NCBI RefSeq assembly: GCF_000002235.5
Contig: NW_022145597.1
Span: 26,986,423 to 27,050,422, forward strand
Direction: 5' to 3'
Source: Strongylocentrotus purpuratus
Lineage: Eukaryota; Echinodermata; Echinoidea; Camarodonta; Strongylocentrotidae
Length of the DNA: 64,000 nucleotides
The notes beneath the pieces are model-generated. The model was given only the letters and a program-made list of their open reading frames with translations, had not been told where the DNA came from and made no database searches. Each line of letters starts with the position of its first letter. Position 1 is the first letter of the stretch. A program made the position numbers and the translations under genes. This document shows positions 1-20,397 of this stretch, piece after piece.

Positions 1-428
1 ATTATCTTTATATTTGTTTTTTAAATATGTATTTTTAACAGGGCAGTGTCTTTATACATGTACTTTCCAAGAGAAATGTATAAAAGCAAATCATTCATAG
101 AGACTTTGTCTACAAGGTTAGAAAATTAAATATTAGATATAAATATACTTGAGTATTAAGATTGCAACTGAAAACCAATGTTAGCTGAATATATTATCTC
201 AACCCTAAACTGAGTGCATTAATTACTAACATTTCTGACTTGGAGAGAGCCTATCATGAAGAGTATCTTGCTCTGAGTTTGTTTCTGGTTCCATGTCAGT
301 AAGTACTACATGTATTATTGAATATTCTCTAGAATACTCTAAAAAAATGAAGGTAAAAGAGACTAAATTGTGAGCAAACTTCTAAACATAGGTTTTACAA
401 TGTTATCCCTTCTTTTCAGTTTATGTAC

Positions 429-880
429 AGTACCGTAATTAACGGTGTATTAACCGCACCTTTTTGCCGCCGAAAAAAAAGTCGGGGGTGCGGTTTATAC
501 ACGGTACACCAACAAAAAAAAAGTTTTTATTTATGCGCCTCCACCTGGCGCTATGCCTTGCAGTGTCTCCCAGCCCAGTAATCGGTGTGTTGACTCACCA
601 CTCGGAAACTATAGAACAACACTCAAATTTGTCTGTCATCTTGGTTTGAAAGTAATCTTTCTGATAGATTTCAATATGTACCGGGTAGTTGATCATAATA
701 ATTCCTCCAATTTTTCTTCTATTACACGGCGTACCACAAGGTTCAATCCTACGTCTTAAGTCGGCAAAAAAAAAGTCGACCCAAAAAAAGTTTTTTTTTT
801 TTTTTTTTTTTTTTTAAGGGCGAAAATGAGGGGTGCAGTTAATAATAGAGGGCGGTTTATACAAGGTTAATTACGGTACT
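429..880. mobile_element. Non-autonomous TIR DNA transposon (MITE-like)
   Basis: A 15-bp perfect terminal inverted repeat, agtaccgtaattaac at 429-443 and gttaattacggtact at 866-880, bounds about 450 bp. Just inside each end is a GC-rich subterminal motif (tgcggtttata) next to A or T homopolymers. There is no convincing transposase frame, and no clear target-site duplication was seen. It lies downstream of the visible Rab6 exons, probably in a further Rab6 intron. The superfamily is not determined. Confidence 0.6.
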
Positions 881-1152
881 TTAAATATTAACCATTCACC
901 TATAAAATTACATAAAAATAACCTTTTTTGTGTGTGTTTGTGTATGTGGAGGTGGGGTGATTTTCTGTTGGGGGGGGGGGGTGATTTCTGTGCAAAAATT
1001 ATTTTCTTTAGGTGATTACTCCATTTTAAGACTGATGGTTGATGGTTTGTTTCACTTGATTTGAATTAACATTTTATGCCTTTTAGAATAACTTTTACAA
1101 TATATTTACATAGATACTAATGGCTTTCCATAATTTTTGTAATTTCCATAAT

Positions 1153-1318
1153 CAGTGTTTGTAACTTTACCAAGACTTGGCCAAATTTCTTATCATTTTG
1201 ATGATTCCAGAACCTTGCAATACACACAAATACTTATATGCTAGATGATCAACCTTTTCTGGTCGATTTCACACGTTTCTTTCACAATGCAATCGCATGA
1301 CCAGAACTCTACTTCATC
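1153..1318. repeat. Dispersed repeat, copy 1 (further copies near 24.5 kb and 22.9 kb)
   Basis: This roughly 165-bp stretch aligns along its length with 24505-24665. Shared motifs include tttaccaagact, ccagaaccttgca, catgatcaac/gatgatcaac and a final tgcaatcgc. The end motif (catgaccagaactc...cttcatcttta) also recurs at 22892-22930. No coding potential or tRNA-like boxes were seen. It is a medium-copy interspersed repeat of unknown class, just downstream of Rab6 exon 3. Confidence 0.55.
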
Positions 1319-1322
1319 TTTA

Positions 1323-10098
<8,776 letters not shown>

Positions 10099-10202
10099 TC
10101 AGAATTTTATGAAATCAAGCAAAAATGTAATACTTGATGACCCTTTCTCTTCGCTGTACTTCAACCGTGTATATCGCCACGTTAGAGATTCTGATGTGTA
10201 GC

Positions 10203-10212
10203 GCGCATGCGC
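10203..10212. promoter_or_regulatory. NRF-1-like palindrome upstream of Rab6
   Basis: The palindrome gcgcatgcgc, about 140 bp upstream of the Rab6 start codon, matches the core of the NRF-1/EWG consensus, common in CpG promoters of housekeeping genes. The position suits a Rab6 promoter. No TATA box is evident. Function is inferred from the motif alone. Confidence 0.4.
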
Positions 10213-10354
10213 ACTTCATTTGGATGCGTCATTTCTTGCAGGAGAATGGTCATCCCAGCTGATTTATCATCATTCTATTTTTTCAATCCCCGAGTTCTCC
10301 CCGTCACTATTTACAACCGTTATCTGTTTTCTCCGGTTTTCTACACACAATCAC

Positions 10355-10747
10355 ACAAATAATGATAATAATAATAATAATAACAAAACTACTTTTAAAA
10401 AAGAAAATAATCAAACAAAGGAAATTCTTATAAAATAATGTAGAGAGAGGGAAAGAGAATAAAAATCTAAACGTTTTGATTGATTGATTGATTGATTTAT
10501 TATATATTTTACATACATTTTGACAGGAAACACATATCACAGAAGGGAAGAGAGAAGGAGTTGGACAAAAGAAGGAAGCAAGCAAGAGAGAAAGAAATAA
10601 AGAAAGAAAAAGAAAGAGAAAAGAGAAAAAAAGAAAAAAGCGTGATGGTGTTGGTGGTGCATGGTGATGATGATGGTGGTGATGACCGCATTGACCGGTG
10701 ATGATGGTGATTGATGAAGCATCACGACGGTATAATGGTGATGATGG
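10355..10747. repeat. Simple repeats: (AAT)n, (GATT)n, purine-rich block, (GATGGT)n
   Basis: A run of low-complexity tracts: aataat units near 10363-10384, gattgattgattgatt near 10476-10497, a GA-rich block at about 10540-10640, and ggtgatgat units at about 10645-10747. The frames that cross it are translations of the repeats. The (GATGGT) tract continues after the element that ends at 12322, so the element appears to have inserted into it. Confidence 0.8.
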
Positions 10748-12322
10748 CAGGGGTGTCGCCAAGGGGTGTGGGTTGCGACACCCACCCCCATTGTCGGTAA
10801 AATTGCGCTGCTGTCGGGGAAAATGAGAAAAGGGAGAGGGGGATATAGAGAAGGAAAAGCTGAAAGGAAAGAGAAAAGAAGAAAGAAAGAGAAAAAAGAA
10901 AAAAGAGGAAAGAAACGGGGGATGAAATAGAGGAGAGAGAAAGAGAGGGGGGGTAAGAGGCTAAGAGCCTGAGAGAAGAGGGGTGGGAGTAAGAGAGAGG
11001 GAGAGAGAGAGAGAGAGGGGGGGATGTTGGGTGGAGTCGCCACGTCGAGGGAGCAAAAAAAAGATACGCATATATGTTGTGTCGGGTCCGCTGTGTCGGT
11101 ATTCTTGCTCGATCCTCGTGTACTATAATATTTTTTATCAATGTAGAAGTTTGAAGTCGGTGAGCCTTGTATTATGTCGGTCGGCCGGAAATTTTCTTTC
11201 TCCCTACGAATTATGACTTTTTATCGGACAAAGAAACATTTTTGAAAATTCGGACAGTGATTAAGAGTCGGTACAACGAATCGTCTTCTTTCTATAATAA
11301 TTCAATGAAACGTCAAAGCTTCCGCGCTTCGTGCGAGAGAGGGAAACTTCATTTAGACAAGGATTAAGAGTCGAGAACGGTACAACGAGTCGTCTTCTTT
11401 GAAGTTCTTTCTCTATTATTAGTTAATAAAAAGTGTCAAAGCTTCCGCGATTCGCGCGGGAGGGGTGAAATCGAATTCAGACAAGGATTAAGAGTAATAA
11501 TGTAATGAAACGTCAAAGCTTCCGTGCTTCGTGCGGGAGGGGGAAACTTAATTCAGACAAGGATTAAGAGTGGAGAAAGCTTCAACGAATTGTCTTCTTT
11601 CTCTATAATAATTTAATGAAACGTGAACGGGAGGGGAAAAACTGAATTCAGACAGGATTACTGAGTCGAAAAGTATAACGAATCGTCTTCTTTATGATAA
11701 TTTGATGAAACGTCAAAGCTTCCGCGCTTCGCGCAGGAGGGGGGGGGGGTGAATTCAGACTAGGATTAAGAGTCTAGAACGGTACAACGAATCGTCTTCT
11801 TTCTCTAATGATTTAATGAATTGTCAAAGCTAACGCGCGGGAGGGGAAATCGAATTCAGACATGGATGAAGAGCAATAATGTAATGAAATCTCAAAGCTT
11901 GGGAGGGGAAAAACTGAATTCAGACAAGGATTAAGAGTAGAGAAAGCTTCAACGAATCAATTTAATGAAATGTCAAAGCTTCCGCGCTTCGCGTGGGAAG
12001 AGCAAAATCGAATTCAGACATGGATTAAGAGCAATAATGTAATGCAACCTCAAAGCGTGGGAGGGGGAACTGAATTCAGACAAGGATTAAGAATAGAGAA
12101 AGCTTCAACGAATCGTTTCAATGAATGTCGAAGCTTCCGCGCTTTGCGTGGGAGGGGGAAAACTGAAAAATAATTTAGCTCCTGGCTACGGGTTTATAGG
12201 GTTAAATTTGTAGACATTAGGACATTGGCATTAATACATTTATCAGTAATTGGTGGCTAGTTAATCGGTGGCCTCTACACCCCCCCCCCCCCACCCCCAC
12301 TGAAAAAGGTCTAGCGACGCCA
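10748..12322 (+). mobile_element. hAT-like non-autonomous TIR element carrying a ~100-bp minisatellite (copy 1)
   Basis: The ends are caggggtgtcgccaag at the left and ctagcgacgccacag at the right; these are imperfect inverse repeats of a cagtggcgtcgctag-type terminus. They are flanked by gatgatgg and gacgatgg, a probable 8-bp target duplication. A unique head (about 11030-11260) is followed by about ten units of about 100 bp (11261-12168). Each unit holds attaagagt, acgaatcgtcttcttt, ttcaatgaaacgtcaaagc, a cgcgcttcgcg palindrome and a G-rich stretch. A second copy in reverse orientation lies at 49316-50042. There is no transposase, so mobility would depend on enzymes supplied elsewhere. Confidence 0.65.
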
Positions 12323-12395
12323 CAGGACGATGGTGATGGTGATCTTGATGATGGTGGTGATAATGGTGATGGTGATGATGGTAGTGGTGGCCTAG
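12323..12395. repeat. (GATGGT)n microsatellite, right-hand part
   Basis: Imperfect ggtgatgatggt repeats continue the tract seen left of 10748. The minus-strand histidine-rich frame across it is an artefact of the repeat. Confidence 0.75.
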
Positions 12396-14158
12396 CAAAA
12401 AAAGACTGACTTCTATATTATTATATAGTGACACATGAAAAGGTAAAGCGGTGTTCCCCTTAAACATATTTGTCACAGCTGCCCCAGTTTCCAAGCTCGG
12501 ATTGCCCTCAAAGTTTTGGTTTCCTCCCCAAGTTAATCGGCTCCCCTCTACACTTTTTGACATTTCAAAACAATCTAATTTCAAAATTGAGCTCTATTTT
12601 GTAAAGATTTTAATTGTGTCAAGTCACATGTAGGCCTACTCGTAATAGGTTTTATGCATGTAAGCTATATTTAATCAATTCGTCAATATGTTCTAGATCG
12701 GTCCATTAGACTCGATGAATAAGATGACAAACACTTTTAATCTAAGAAACGAAAATAATTTTAGTTTGCACGATGTGCAATATTTCGTATTTTAAGTCTT
12801 GACTTATGACAAATACTTAAAAAACGCTGAAAAACATTGATAAAATGCAAATATAGATGTCGGAAGAACAGTCCCTTTTGTTGCCAACAGAGATTTAGAG
12901 TTTATGAATTCGGACGGTATCGGTCCTCCTTTCCCCCAGTTTATCCGCTTATTATTTTGATAAAATGACACTGGATACCAGCATTTTTTTTGTAATGAGA
13001 AGTATTTTGGGGTAAAAAAGTATAATGGTAATATGGCAAGACGCAACCAAGAATCAGAGCAGCTCGCGACTGTTTAATAGAATAGCGTCATCTCGCGTTC
13101 CATCCAAGAAGCAGTCTGAAAATTGGATTTTATACCATTTTGTGAGACTATACTTTTTTGGAATTTACACCTGCAAGAATAACACTTTCGAAACAGATAG
13201 CTTCACATGAGACATTGCTAAAGGGTTATTTGGCAACCCCTAGTTAACGCCAAGGAAGAATACATTCGTGTTGAATATAATTATTTTGGTGCATAATCCC
13301 GAGCATAATCAGAGATTTCTTGGAAGAACATAGTTACGTTCATAATGTAGCACCATCCCAGCCCCTATATCCAGACCGATAGCTGAATATACCGACCCCC
13401 TCCCCCCCCCCCCCCCCTCCCCCACCCCCTCCCCACAGACACACACACCATGGACCTACTACGAACCATGCACACCCATCCCGGCCAAGGGCAGGGGCCA
13501 AATCAAGTTACAGAAGTGAAGTATGTATAGCCCTCAAGGAGTAAAAACACTGCATTGAGACCTCGTACGCTATAGGCCTGCTCTCCATGTAGTAACGCGA
13601 AAGTGCGATACGAAGGCTCAAGTTTTTCAGGAAGTTTTTATAATGGTGGCGTACGTTTGTTAATTCATTTGGAGATATACTTTCTTTGCATTGCTGGATT
13701 GTGTCCTGTTTTAAGTAACAACGATGATGTGCATGAATGGTTTTGCTTTCTAAACAGCTCCTTTATGACTTTCTCGATCTCAAAAGGATAATCCGATTTC
13801 CAGATGAAGAGAGCTTATACAGTGACGCTCCTTTCTTTCACTGCACACGGAGATATACACACACAATGAAGTAGGACTGTAATCTGTATGCCTTACAGGC
13901 CAATATGTGGTATTTACATAGAATAATAGTCTGATACACTATCGTGTAGTGCTTTTGAAGATCAGTGTTCATGATGTTGTTTCGCGAAAATCTTGATATT
14001 TTGTATTTGATGGAACCTCTCTCGTTCGTCTAAGGTAAGATTGTCTATCCAGACTATAACATGACTTATTATGTATCGTTGTGACTGTGTGTCAATATTG
14101 TATATTACCGTGCTGACTGTGTCCGATCAAGACATCCTGGTATAAACTCCTTGGGCTA
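12396..14158. other. No gene recognised; includes poly-C tract
   Basis: AT-rich, frames short and patternless. A C-rich tract with a long uninterrupted C run spans about 13388-13435. I see no exon with family similarity and no RNA gene. Confidence 0.6.
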
Positions 14159-14320
14159 GTGTCATTGTAATATATTGCTCTTCGCTAAGATTGATAAACA
14201 TACAAGACATTTTCTTTTGCTGGTTTGTTGTTGTTGCTGGTATAATTAGCTCCTTGGTCTGAGGAACATAATGTCATTGTAATATGTTGCTCTTCGCTAA
14301 GATTGATAAACATACAAGGT
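14159..14320 (+). repeat. Direct repeat pair, ~46 bp, 111 bp apart
   Basis: A 46-bp sequence containing gctcttcgctaagattgat occurs at about 14161-14206 and again at 14272-14317 with one or two differences. It is a local tandem duplication of unknown origin. Confidence 0.7.
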
Positions 14321-14404
14321 ACAAGATATATATATATTTTTTTTTTTACTATGTATCGTAGTGTCAATTTTGTATATACATTATGCCTGTATAAAGTGTA
14401 GCCT

Positions 14405-14842
14405 GTATAAGGCAAGAGCGAGATGAAGATGAAGAAATGAGGAGGAGGAAAGAGAAGGGGGAAGAGCGAGGGGAGGAGGAGGAGGAATTGTGAAAACAGA
14501 TGAGTGAAAGAGCAACAATTGATGAAAATGTGAAGAAGCCAATGATTATGAAGGGAAAGGAAAAGAAGGCCGAGGAGGAGAGGAATGAGGAGAAGAAGAA
14601 GACGTATAGGGGAGGAGGAAGAGGTGGGGTAAGCCTTGAGGAAGTAAAACGGGTGAATTACAAAAATATAAAAAAAAGACAAACGAACCCACGTATTATG
14701 ATGGTGAAGAAGAAGGAGGAGTGAAGAAGAAGATTAATTATACAAATAAATTCAGAAGGACAGAGAAACAAGGAGGTAAGGAAGCCATTGGAAAAGTTAA
14801 AATTAGATAAATGAAGGAAAGGAATTGGGAGAGATGAGGAAG

Positions 14843-14885
<43 letters not shown>

Positions 14886-15000
14886 ACCAAGGAAGATGTT
14901 AGAAAAAGAATATCTCAATAAATGACAAGAAACAGGGTTAGGCAGAACTTCTTTGGACTCAAAGAAAGATATAGGAGAGGAATTGGAGGAGAAGGATATA
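14405..15000. repeat. Purine-rich region with (AT)n microsatellite
   Basis: This is mostly gaggag/gaagaa purine repeats. A pure (at)n run of about 38 bp is at 14845-14882. Lys/Glu-rich frames here are low-complexity translations. Confidence 0.75.
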
Positions 15001-16540
15001 TACATCTAAGAAGAAAATACTTTGAGACCAAATCAACTGATGTTTTATATATAGGAGCTTGCCATTATTAATAACAAGTTGATGATGATACATTTAATAT
15101 TATTCATATATATTTCATATAATTATGAGAATGTCAGTTTATTGGGTTGTGTCAATATTCCAGATGAAGAGAGAGAGAGAGGAGGAGGAAAAAGGACACA
15201 ATGTATGGAGAATAAACGAAACATAAAAGAGGGATTTGCCTTGGTTTGCTGTAAGCAAACACTATAATTAGACAATGTTTTAAATTGACATTTGATTTGA
15301 TTATTTCATTTCGATACATGATATTTGGCAATAATACACAATGTTTTCACTAAGCCTTACATGAGTTTAACTATTTATCCTTCCATTTCCATTTATTAAT
15401 TTATTATTCATTCCTTCTTTATTTTTGTATCATTATACTGCCTCCATAACCCTTACATACATTTGTATACAATACGTGCTGCACTCACAATCCATATGAT
15501 TGTTATTATAGACAACCTCGAAGGCAAAGGAAATAGTTTTGTATTACTAATGTAAGGGAAACAAGATGTGAAAAAGTGATTCACGACAGACTGTACAAAA
15601 TAGAATAAGGAAGTAACAATAATAGAGGTCCGTAATATATCAATGATTTAAAATGATAATGCTAATTTCTTCTTTTATGCGCAAAATTGTCACATCGTAA
15701 GTCGTAACGTTCACGCGCTTGCAAAGTTGGGATATTATTGCATTCTTGCCTATAATACCAAGGAGTTAGTGTAGTAACTCCTTGATAATACCAACCTCAT
15801 TACTATTATAATGATACTAATTATACAATAATGATAATATTACTATGTATTAATGAAACTACTTCCCGACTACAATAACAAATTGAGGTCGCTGCTAATA
15901 AAATATATTATTTAGTTCCTCGTTTGATATAGTTGTAACATTATGATGTTATGATTGTTGCTGACAAATTGCCAATGTGAATATGCTAGTACACGATGGG
16001 ACGTATATAGTTTGTTCCTTCGGCCTCGCATGGTAGGAAATGTCAATTTCCACTCCGAGGAGTGTGTGACGAAAGGTATAGCTTCTGGAATTCATCAGTG
16101 AGGGAATGTGCTCCATGTGAACCTGCTTGACCCATGGCTAGTCTGTCTTTCAGGATGATGTTTTTTCACGGATTTCATTTTCCAGCAACCCCCCCCCCCC
16201 CCCCCCCCCTCCTCTTTTTAGAGCCTGGCTATACCGATGTCATTTCGTATGTATTATATTCCATGTTGAAACCCATACAAAGATAATATCAAAGGAAATT
16301 TGATTTGATTTGATTTGATTTATTGGTTTCTGCATCTTTTTTTTCTTTTCATCATACATTTTCATGAACATAATATGGTTTGATACAATATTTTAAGTGT
16401 ATATAATTTTATACAAATAAAAAAATGAAATTAAACAAATATATTGAATGCATAATTAACATACATTACATGCAGGAGGGCTACAGAAATAAGCAGAGTA
16501 GCTTGACGTGCCCGCAGCCCCCAACTTAGATACAACAATA
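15001..16540. other. No gene recognised; poly-C tract and (TTTGA)n
   Basis: AT-rich intergenic sequence. A C22 tract lies at about 16189-16210 and a short (gattt)n run at about 16297-16322. Nothing codes for a recognised protein. Confidence 0.55.
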
Positions 16541-16549
16541 ACAAAATAT

Positions 16550-16935
16550 AACTAGAAATGCAATCGTGTCACAACGATGTGCGTGCAATGACGCCGTGTT
16601 TCTACGTGTCAAACGAAAGAGCTTCTCTCGGACTATCCAGAGCAGTTTGCACGAAGTCTGTAGCTTCTGTGATATTGGAGAAAGGTAGGGCGAAGTGTGT
16701 TGAAAAGGAGGGATGATGTATATGCGTTCCCTAATTAACACAGAGCGGTGGGGGTGGGGTTGGGGGCGGTAGCATCTCTCGGCCCATCCAGAGCAATGTG
16801 TGCTTGCAATCGTGTTAGAATGATGTGGATGCATTGACGAAAGTTTTTCCTTGTGGCAGACATTAAAAAGTATCTTTTGGATTTTCTTGAGGAATTTGTT
16901 AGAAGTCCGTTGGATGTGGGATAGTGGAAATCTGA
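16550..16935 (+). repeat. Dispersed repeat family, two diverged tandem units
   Basis: Two diverged units, at about 16555-16690 and about 16795-16935, share gcaatcgtgt, a cgtgt..caaacgaaaga/gtggcagacattaaaaag segment, and gactatccagag/ttttcttgaggaatttgtt. The second unit matches 46815-46905 (gaggaatttgttagaa, ggatagtgga). It is probably an old interspersed repeat; class unknown. Confidence 0.45.
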
Positions 16936-17149
16936 GGTCGAAAGATAGGCTTTATAAATGGCAGAAAATGGTTTAAAATAGCGCTTGGGGGGTCAACATG
17001 AGCGATCTTTTATGAGCTAGGATTTAGTGACATTGTTGCGAATTGGAAAGTAAAATAAGCGAAATTGAGATACAGGAAGCCTAGGTCGAAAAAACATTTA
17101 TAATATACGTCAAATGATTTTGTGATGGGGTAATTGCAAGAGTCTAAAT

Positions 17150-17400
17150 TTATGTGGTTTAGTTGGTTGGTAGATGCTTACAATATTGATTATATATTAT
17201 CAGTTGTTTGGTTGCTGGTCGGTACTGGTAATTAACTGGTTATTTAACTGTTCCTAGTTAGTGTCGGTTTTAATATGAAAATTGGTAAACTGGAACCAAC
17301 TGGTACCAGTTGTCATTTGACGTTCCAATTAATTATAATCATTTTGTTAGCAGTTGATTGTAGTACTGGTACTGGTACCAGTTGATTAGTTGTTAGTTGA
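17150..17400. repeat. Low-complexity cluster of actggt/ggttgg motifs
   Basis: Repeated ggtactggt, aactggt and ggttggt words, several of them in palindromic forms such as actggtaccagt. It is simple-sequence-like; no function is evident. Confidence 0.5.
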
Positions 17401-18111
17401 TTTGAATATCGATTTTGGAATATCTACATGCAGCAATCGTTTTGTTATAAAGCTTAAATTTAGTTTGGTCTTTGAGGCTCTGATCATTCGTGTATCTTTT
17501 TTTGATAAAAGGTCAGTTTGTTTCGCGTAAAACCTGCTGTTGTAGATAAAATAAGAGTATTTTGTTTGAAAAATATGTTTAAAAACAAAATATGGAAAGA
17601 TATATTGGGAGAATGTATAATGTGAAATTAACATATGGTTGATTTAAAAGCGGGAATGGTCTTAGCAGATAAAATGATTATAAAAACCAATCACCAGTTA
17701 TAATACTTTTTTTCACACTTGTTTTGCTTAACTTTGTACTTTACGTAGCCCCATACCTTCTTTAACCCCGAACTAACTTTTTTGGTTTTTGTCACTGCAA
17801 TTTGTTAGCCTCGTACCAGCCTTAAGGTGAATATTTGTTATTTCTTTCCACTGCGTATAGTCCTGGACTATTTTTCGTCTGTGTTGTGATATTCTGTTGA
17901 CACCGCAATTGCTTAGTGAGCAGGAGTTAGGATCATAATTGTGGGGTTAGCGTTGGTCTTTTGCAGGGCCAGCGAACCTTGTATTATAGGTGGGTTAGCG
18001 CACGTTGGTAAATACGTGTTTGAATAGAATGTGGAATAGGGTTAACGCCGGACGGGTTTTTTTCTCTGTGGCACAGATTGTGGATTTTCTTTAAAAGTGG
18101 TGATTTAACTT

Positions 18112-18150
18112 TAACCCTAACCCTAACCCTAACTCTAATCCTAACCCTAT
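18112..18150 (+). repeat. Interstitial telomere-like repeat (CCCTAA)n
   Basis: About six consecutive ccctaa-type hexamers with two variants (actctaa, tcctaa). This is the vertebrate and echinoderm telomere unit on the complementary strand. The tract is too short to be a telomere; it is an interstitial tract. Confidence 0.7.
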
Positions 18151-20390
18151 CCTTTCACATAGGTTGATCACGTACCTTACCCTAATCTGTGCTTCCAGAA
18201 AATATAACGGAGCTCGGACTATAGACTTTGTTTAAACCCACTTATACTACAAGTTTAAGGAATTGTTCGCTATTGTTAAAAGCGGAAAGTGGAATAAGCT
18301 TAAACCCGGACTATAGGTAGGGGTCAAACTCCCCCTTTAAGCAACATTTGTTAGTGTAGATAGAGAGTGGAATAAGCTTAACCGCAGACTATAGGTGGGG
18401 CCAAGATACCCCTTAACATCACCTATAGTATACGGGGTTACGTAAGATATTGTCAGTGTGAAAACAGTTTTGTGTGTGTTGAAAGAACCAGCACTGAATC
18501 GTCCAATATAATGTTATTTTCATATTTGTTGGGATGTAGGATTGAATCAAAGAGATTACTATACCAATTCTTGGAAGCGAGGGTGAGTCATTGGTGATTA
18601 GCAGGTACAGGGACTTTGAAGCCGTTATGCTGACACTTGCTGACAAATTAATAGGGGTGGCTGTCCCTGGGATATGTCAGAGGGCAATGCCCTCCGAAAT
18701 TGGGTTTGCAAAGTAAAACATGAATTTGGTAAATGAAGGAAGATGAAATGAGAAAATATTACAGAAGCTTGATTTAAAGAGTAACAAAGGAGAGGTTAAA
18801 ATAGAAGGTGATAGAACGATGAAAAAGTTATTACTATTACTATAGTAATGAACAAAACGATTTAAATACAAGTTGCCAGCAGGTTTAGAAATTAAGATTA
18901 TTGATATTGGTAGTGTTGATGTCTATTCCGGATGGGGGTGGGGGTGGGGGGAAGAGGTGGTTGGGTTGTTGTTGATATAAATATGAAGTTTAATGTCACC
19001 GTGTTATTAAAAAAAAATAATGTAATGAGTTAGTATTGACGATGTTGAATAATGGTTTGTGTGTTCTTTATAATGAGGATCATAGTGATGTTGTTGTGCG
19101 TGAAAAAGTATAGGGTTATTGATTGGCCCGTTGATGGTTACATTTTTGGTTGAGCATGTAAACATGTTGCGCGCTAGTGCTGTGCATGTTTTTGCGATTG
19201 CATTAATAATAACATTCATTTGTCCGATGTGTTTGAAGCTATGCCCATCTAGTGAAGGTATCCTGAGTTAGGTCATACGTTTTTGTAATCAGATTTATAT
19301 TCGTATTAGTTGTCGAGGAGGTCATTAGATAACGTAAGTATGTATGTCATGATTTTTTTGATAAGTATGATGAAATTGGGTATGTGTTGGGCATTTGATG
19401 TAAGAAAGGTGTGATGTGCGAGATTATCTAGAGCATGCCCTGGGTTTCTTTATCTGCAGGAACTCTGACGCAGATGGGCGATGCGACGCCTTTGGCAACG
19501 GCGTCGGAGGTTCCTGGTGTTTTAGGGTTACCGTTGTTATGGTTATGACATGCACAAGCGAATGCATATCGCTTAGAATGAAATGCGGCCTTTCATGTGC
19601 ACATATCATACGTTATGCTTGATTAATTAAGTTGGGTTAAAGATGATGTTGATCATGGGCGTAGATGTGTAATTGATATCACTGTTTTGGGGGGGGGGTG
19701 TGATTTATTTATTCATTATTATTCCCATGAACAATAGGTATTACATAAGGATTGACGCCCATGATGATGATGGTAGTGATATTGATGATGATGTTGATAT
19801 ATTGATTATGGTAATGTCGATAAAGATGTGATGATATGTTTATGGAAATGTTGATGTTGATGAAGATCATGACCTGTGTGTACAGACTACAGAGGACTAT
19901 GGTGTACCTGGCAGATTGTTATATGGGTGTTTTGTTTTTGTGTGTGATTCACGTATGGTGCGTGTGCGAGATTTGTGGGCGATTCCATACTTGTAAGTGC
20001 TCTACACAGAAAGATATATGGGATTACATGAATAATTGGCGTAAACATCTGCTTGATTTTAGTGCTGTTACATTATATTTTGAATTTGAAGGCATTTGAA
20101 GAGTCTTGTTTGAGGAAACATTTTTTATATGTTTTTTTGTCTACACTTGTATTATAATAATGTTGATAACATCACAAATATTTGTTAATTTGTTCCCAGA
20201 TCTTAACCTTTTTTTTAAAGACATGAATATTTGGGAGGCTTTTAAAAAAAAAATTAAATTGTTTTGGGGAAAGGGATCACAATAATGTTATTGTTTACTA
20301 GTTTAAAATGTCATAAACTTGTGTTAGTGAGGTGGTATGAGGTCTTTAACAATTTGTTTTTGTTGTAAAATATTTATCTTTCTGATGTTT
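18151..20390. other. No gene recognised upstream of the OB-fold gene
   Basis: A local duplication (gtggaataagctta...gactataggt at about 18290-18320 and 18367-18395) is present. The rest is AT-rich, with short frames that have no family resemblance. The promoter and any 5' exon of the OB-fold gene should be here, but I cannot place them. Confidence 0.5.
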
Positions 20391-20397
20391 TTTTTAG

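Noticed and set aside
10307-11141. Long overlapping open frames on both strands rich in His, Phe, Leu, Ser
   Set aside because: They are translations of (GATGGT)n and purine-rich repeats; no conserved motif and opposing frames overlap fully.
11261-12168. Regular ~100-bp repeats that could suggest a CRISPR-like array
   Set aside because: Units are contiguous with no unique spacers, the genome is animal, and the same repeat sits within transposon-like ends at a second locus.
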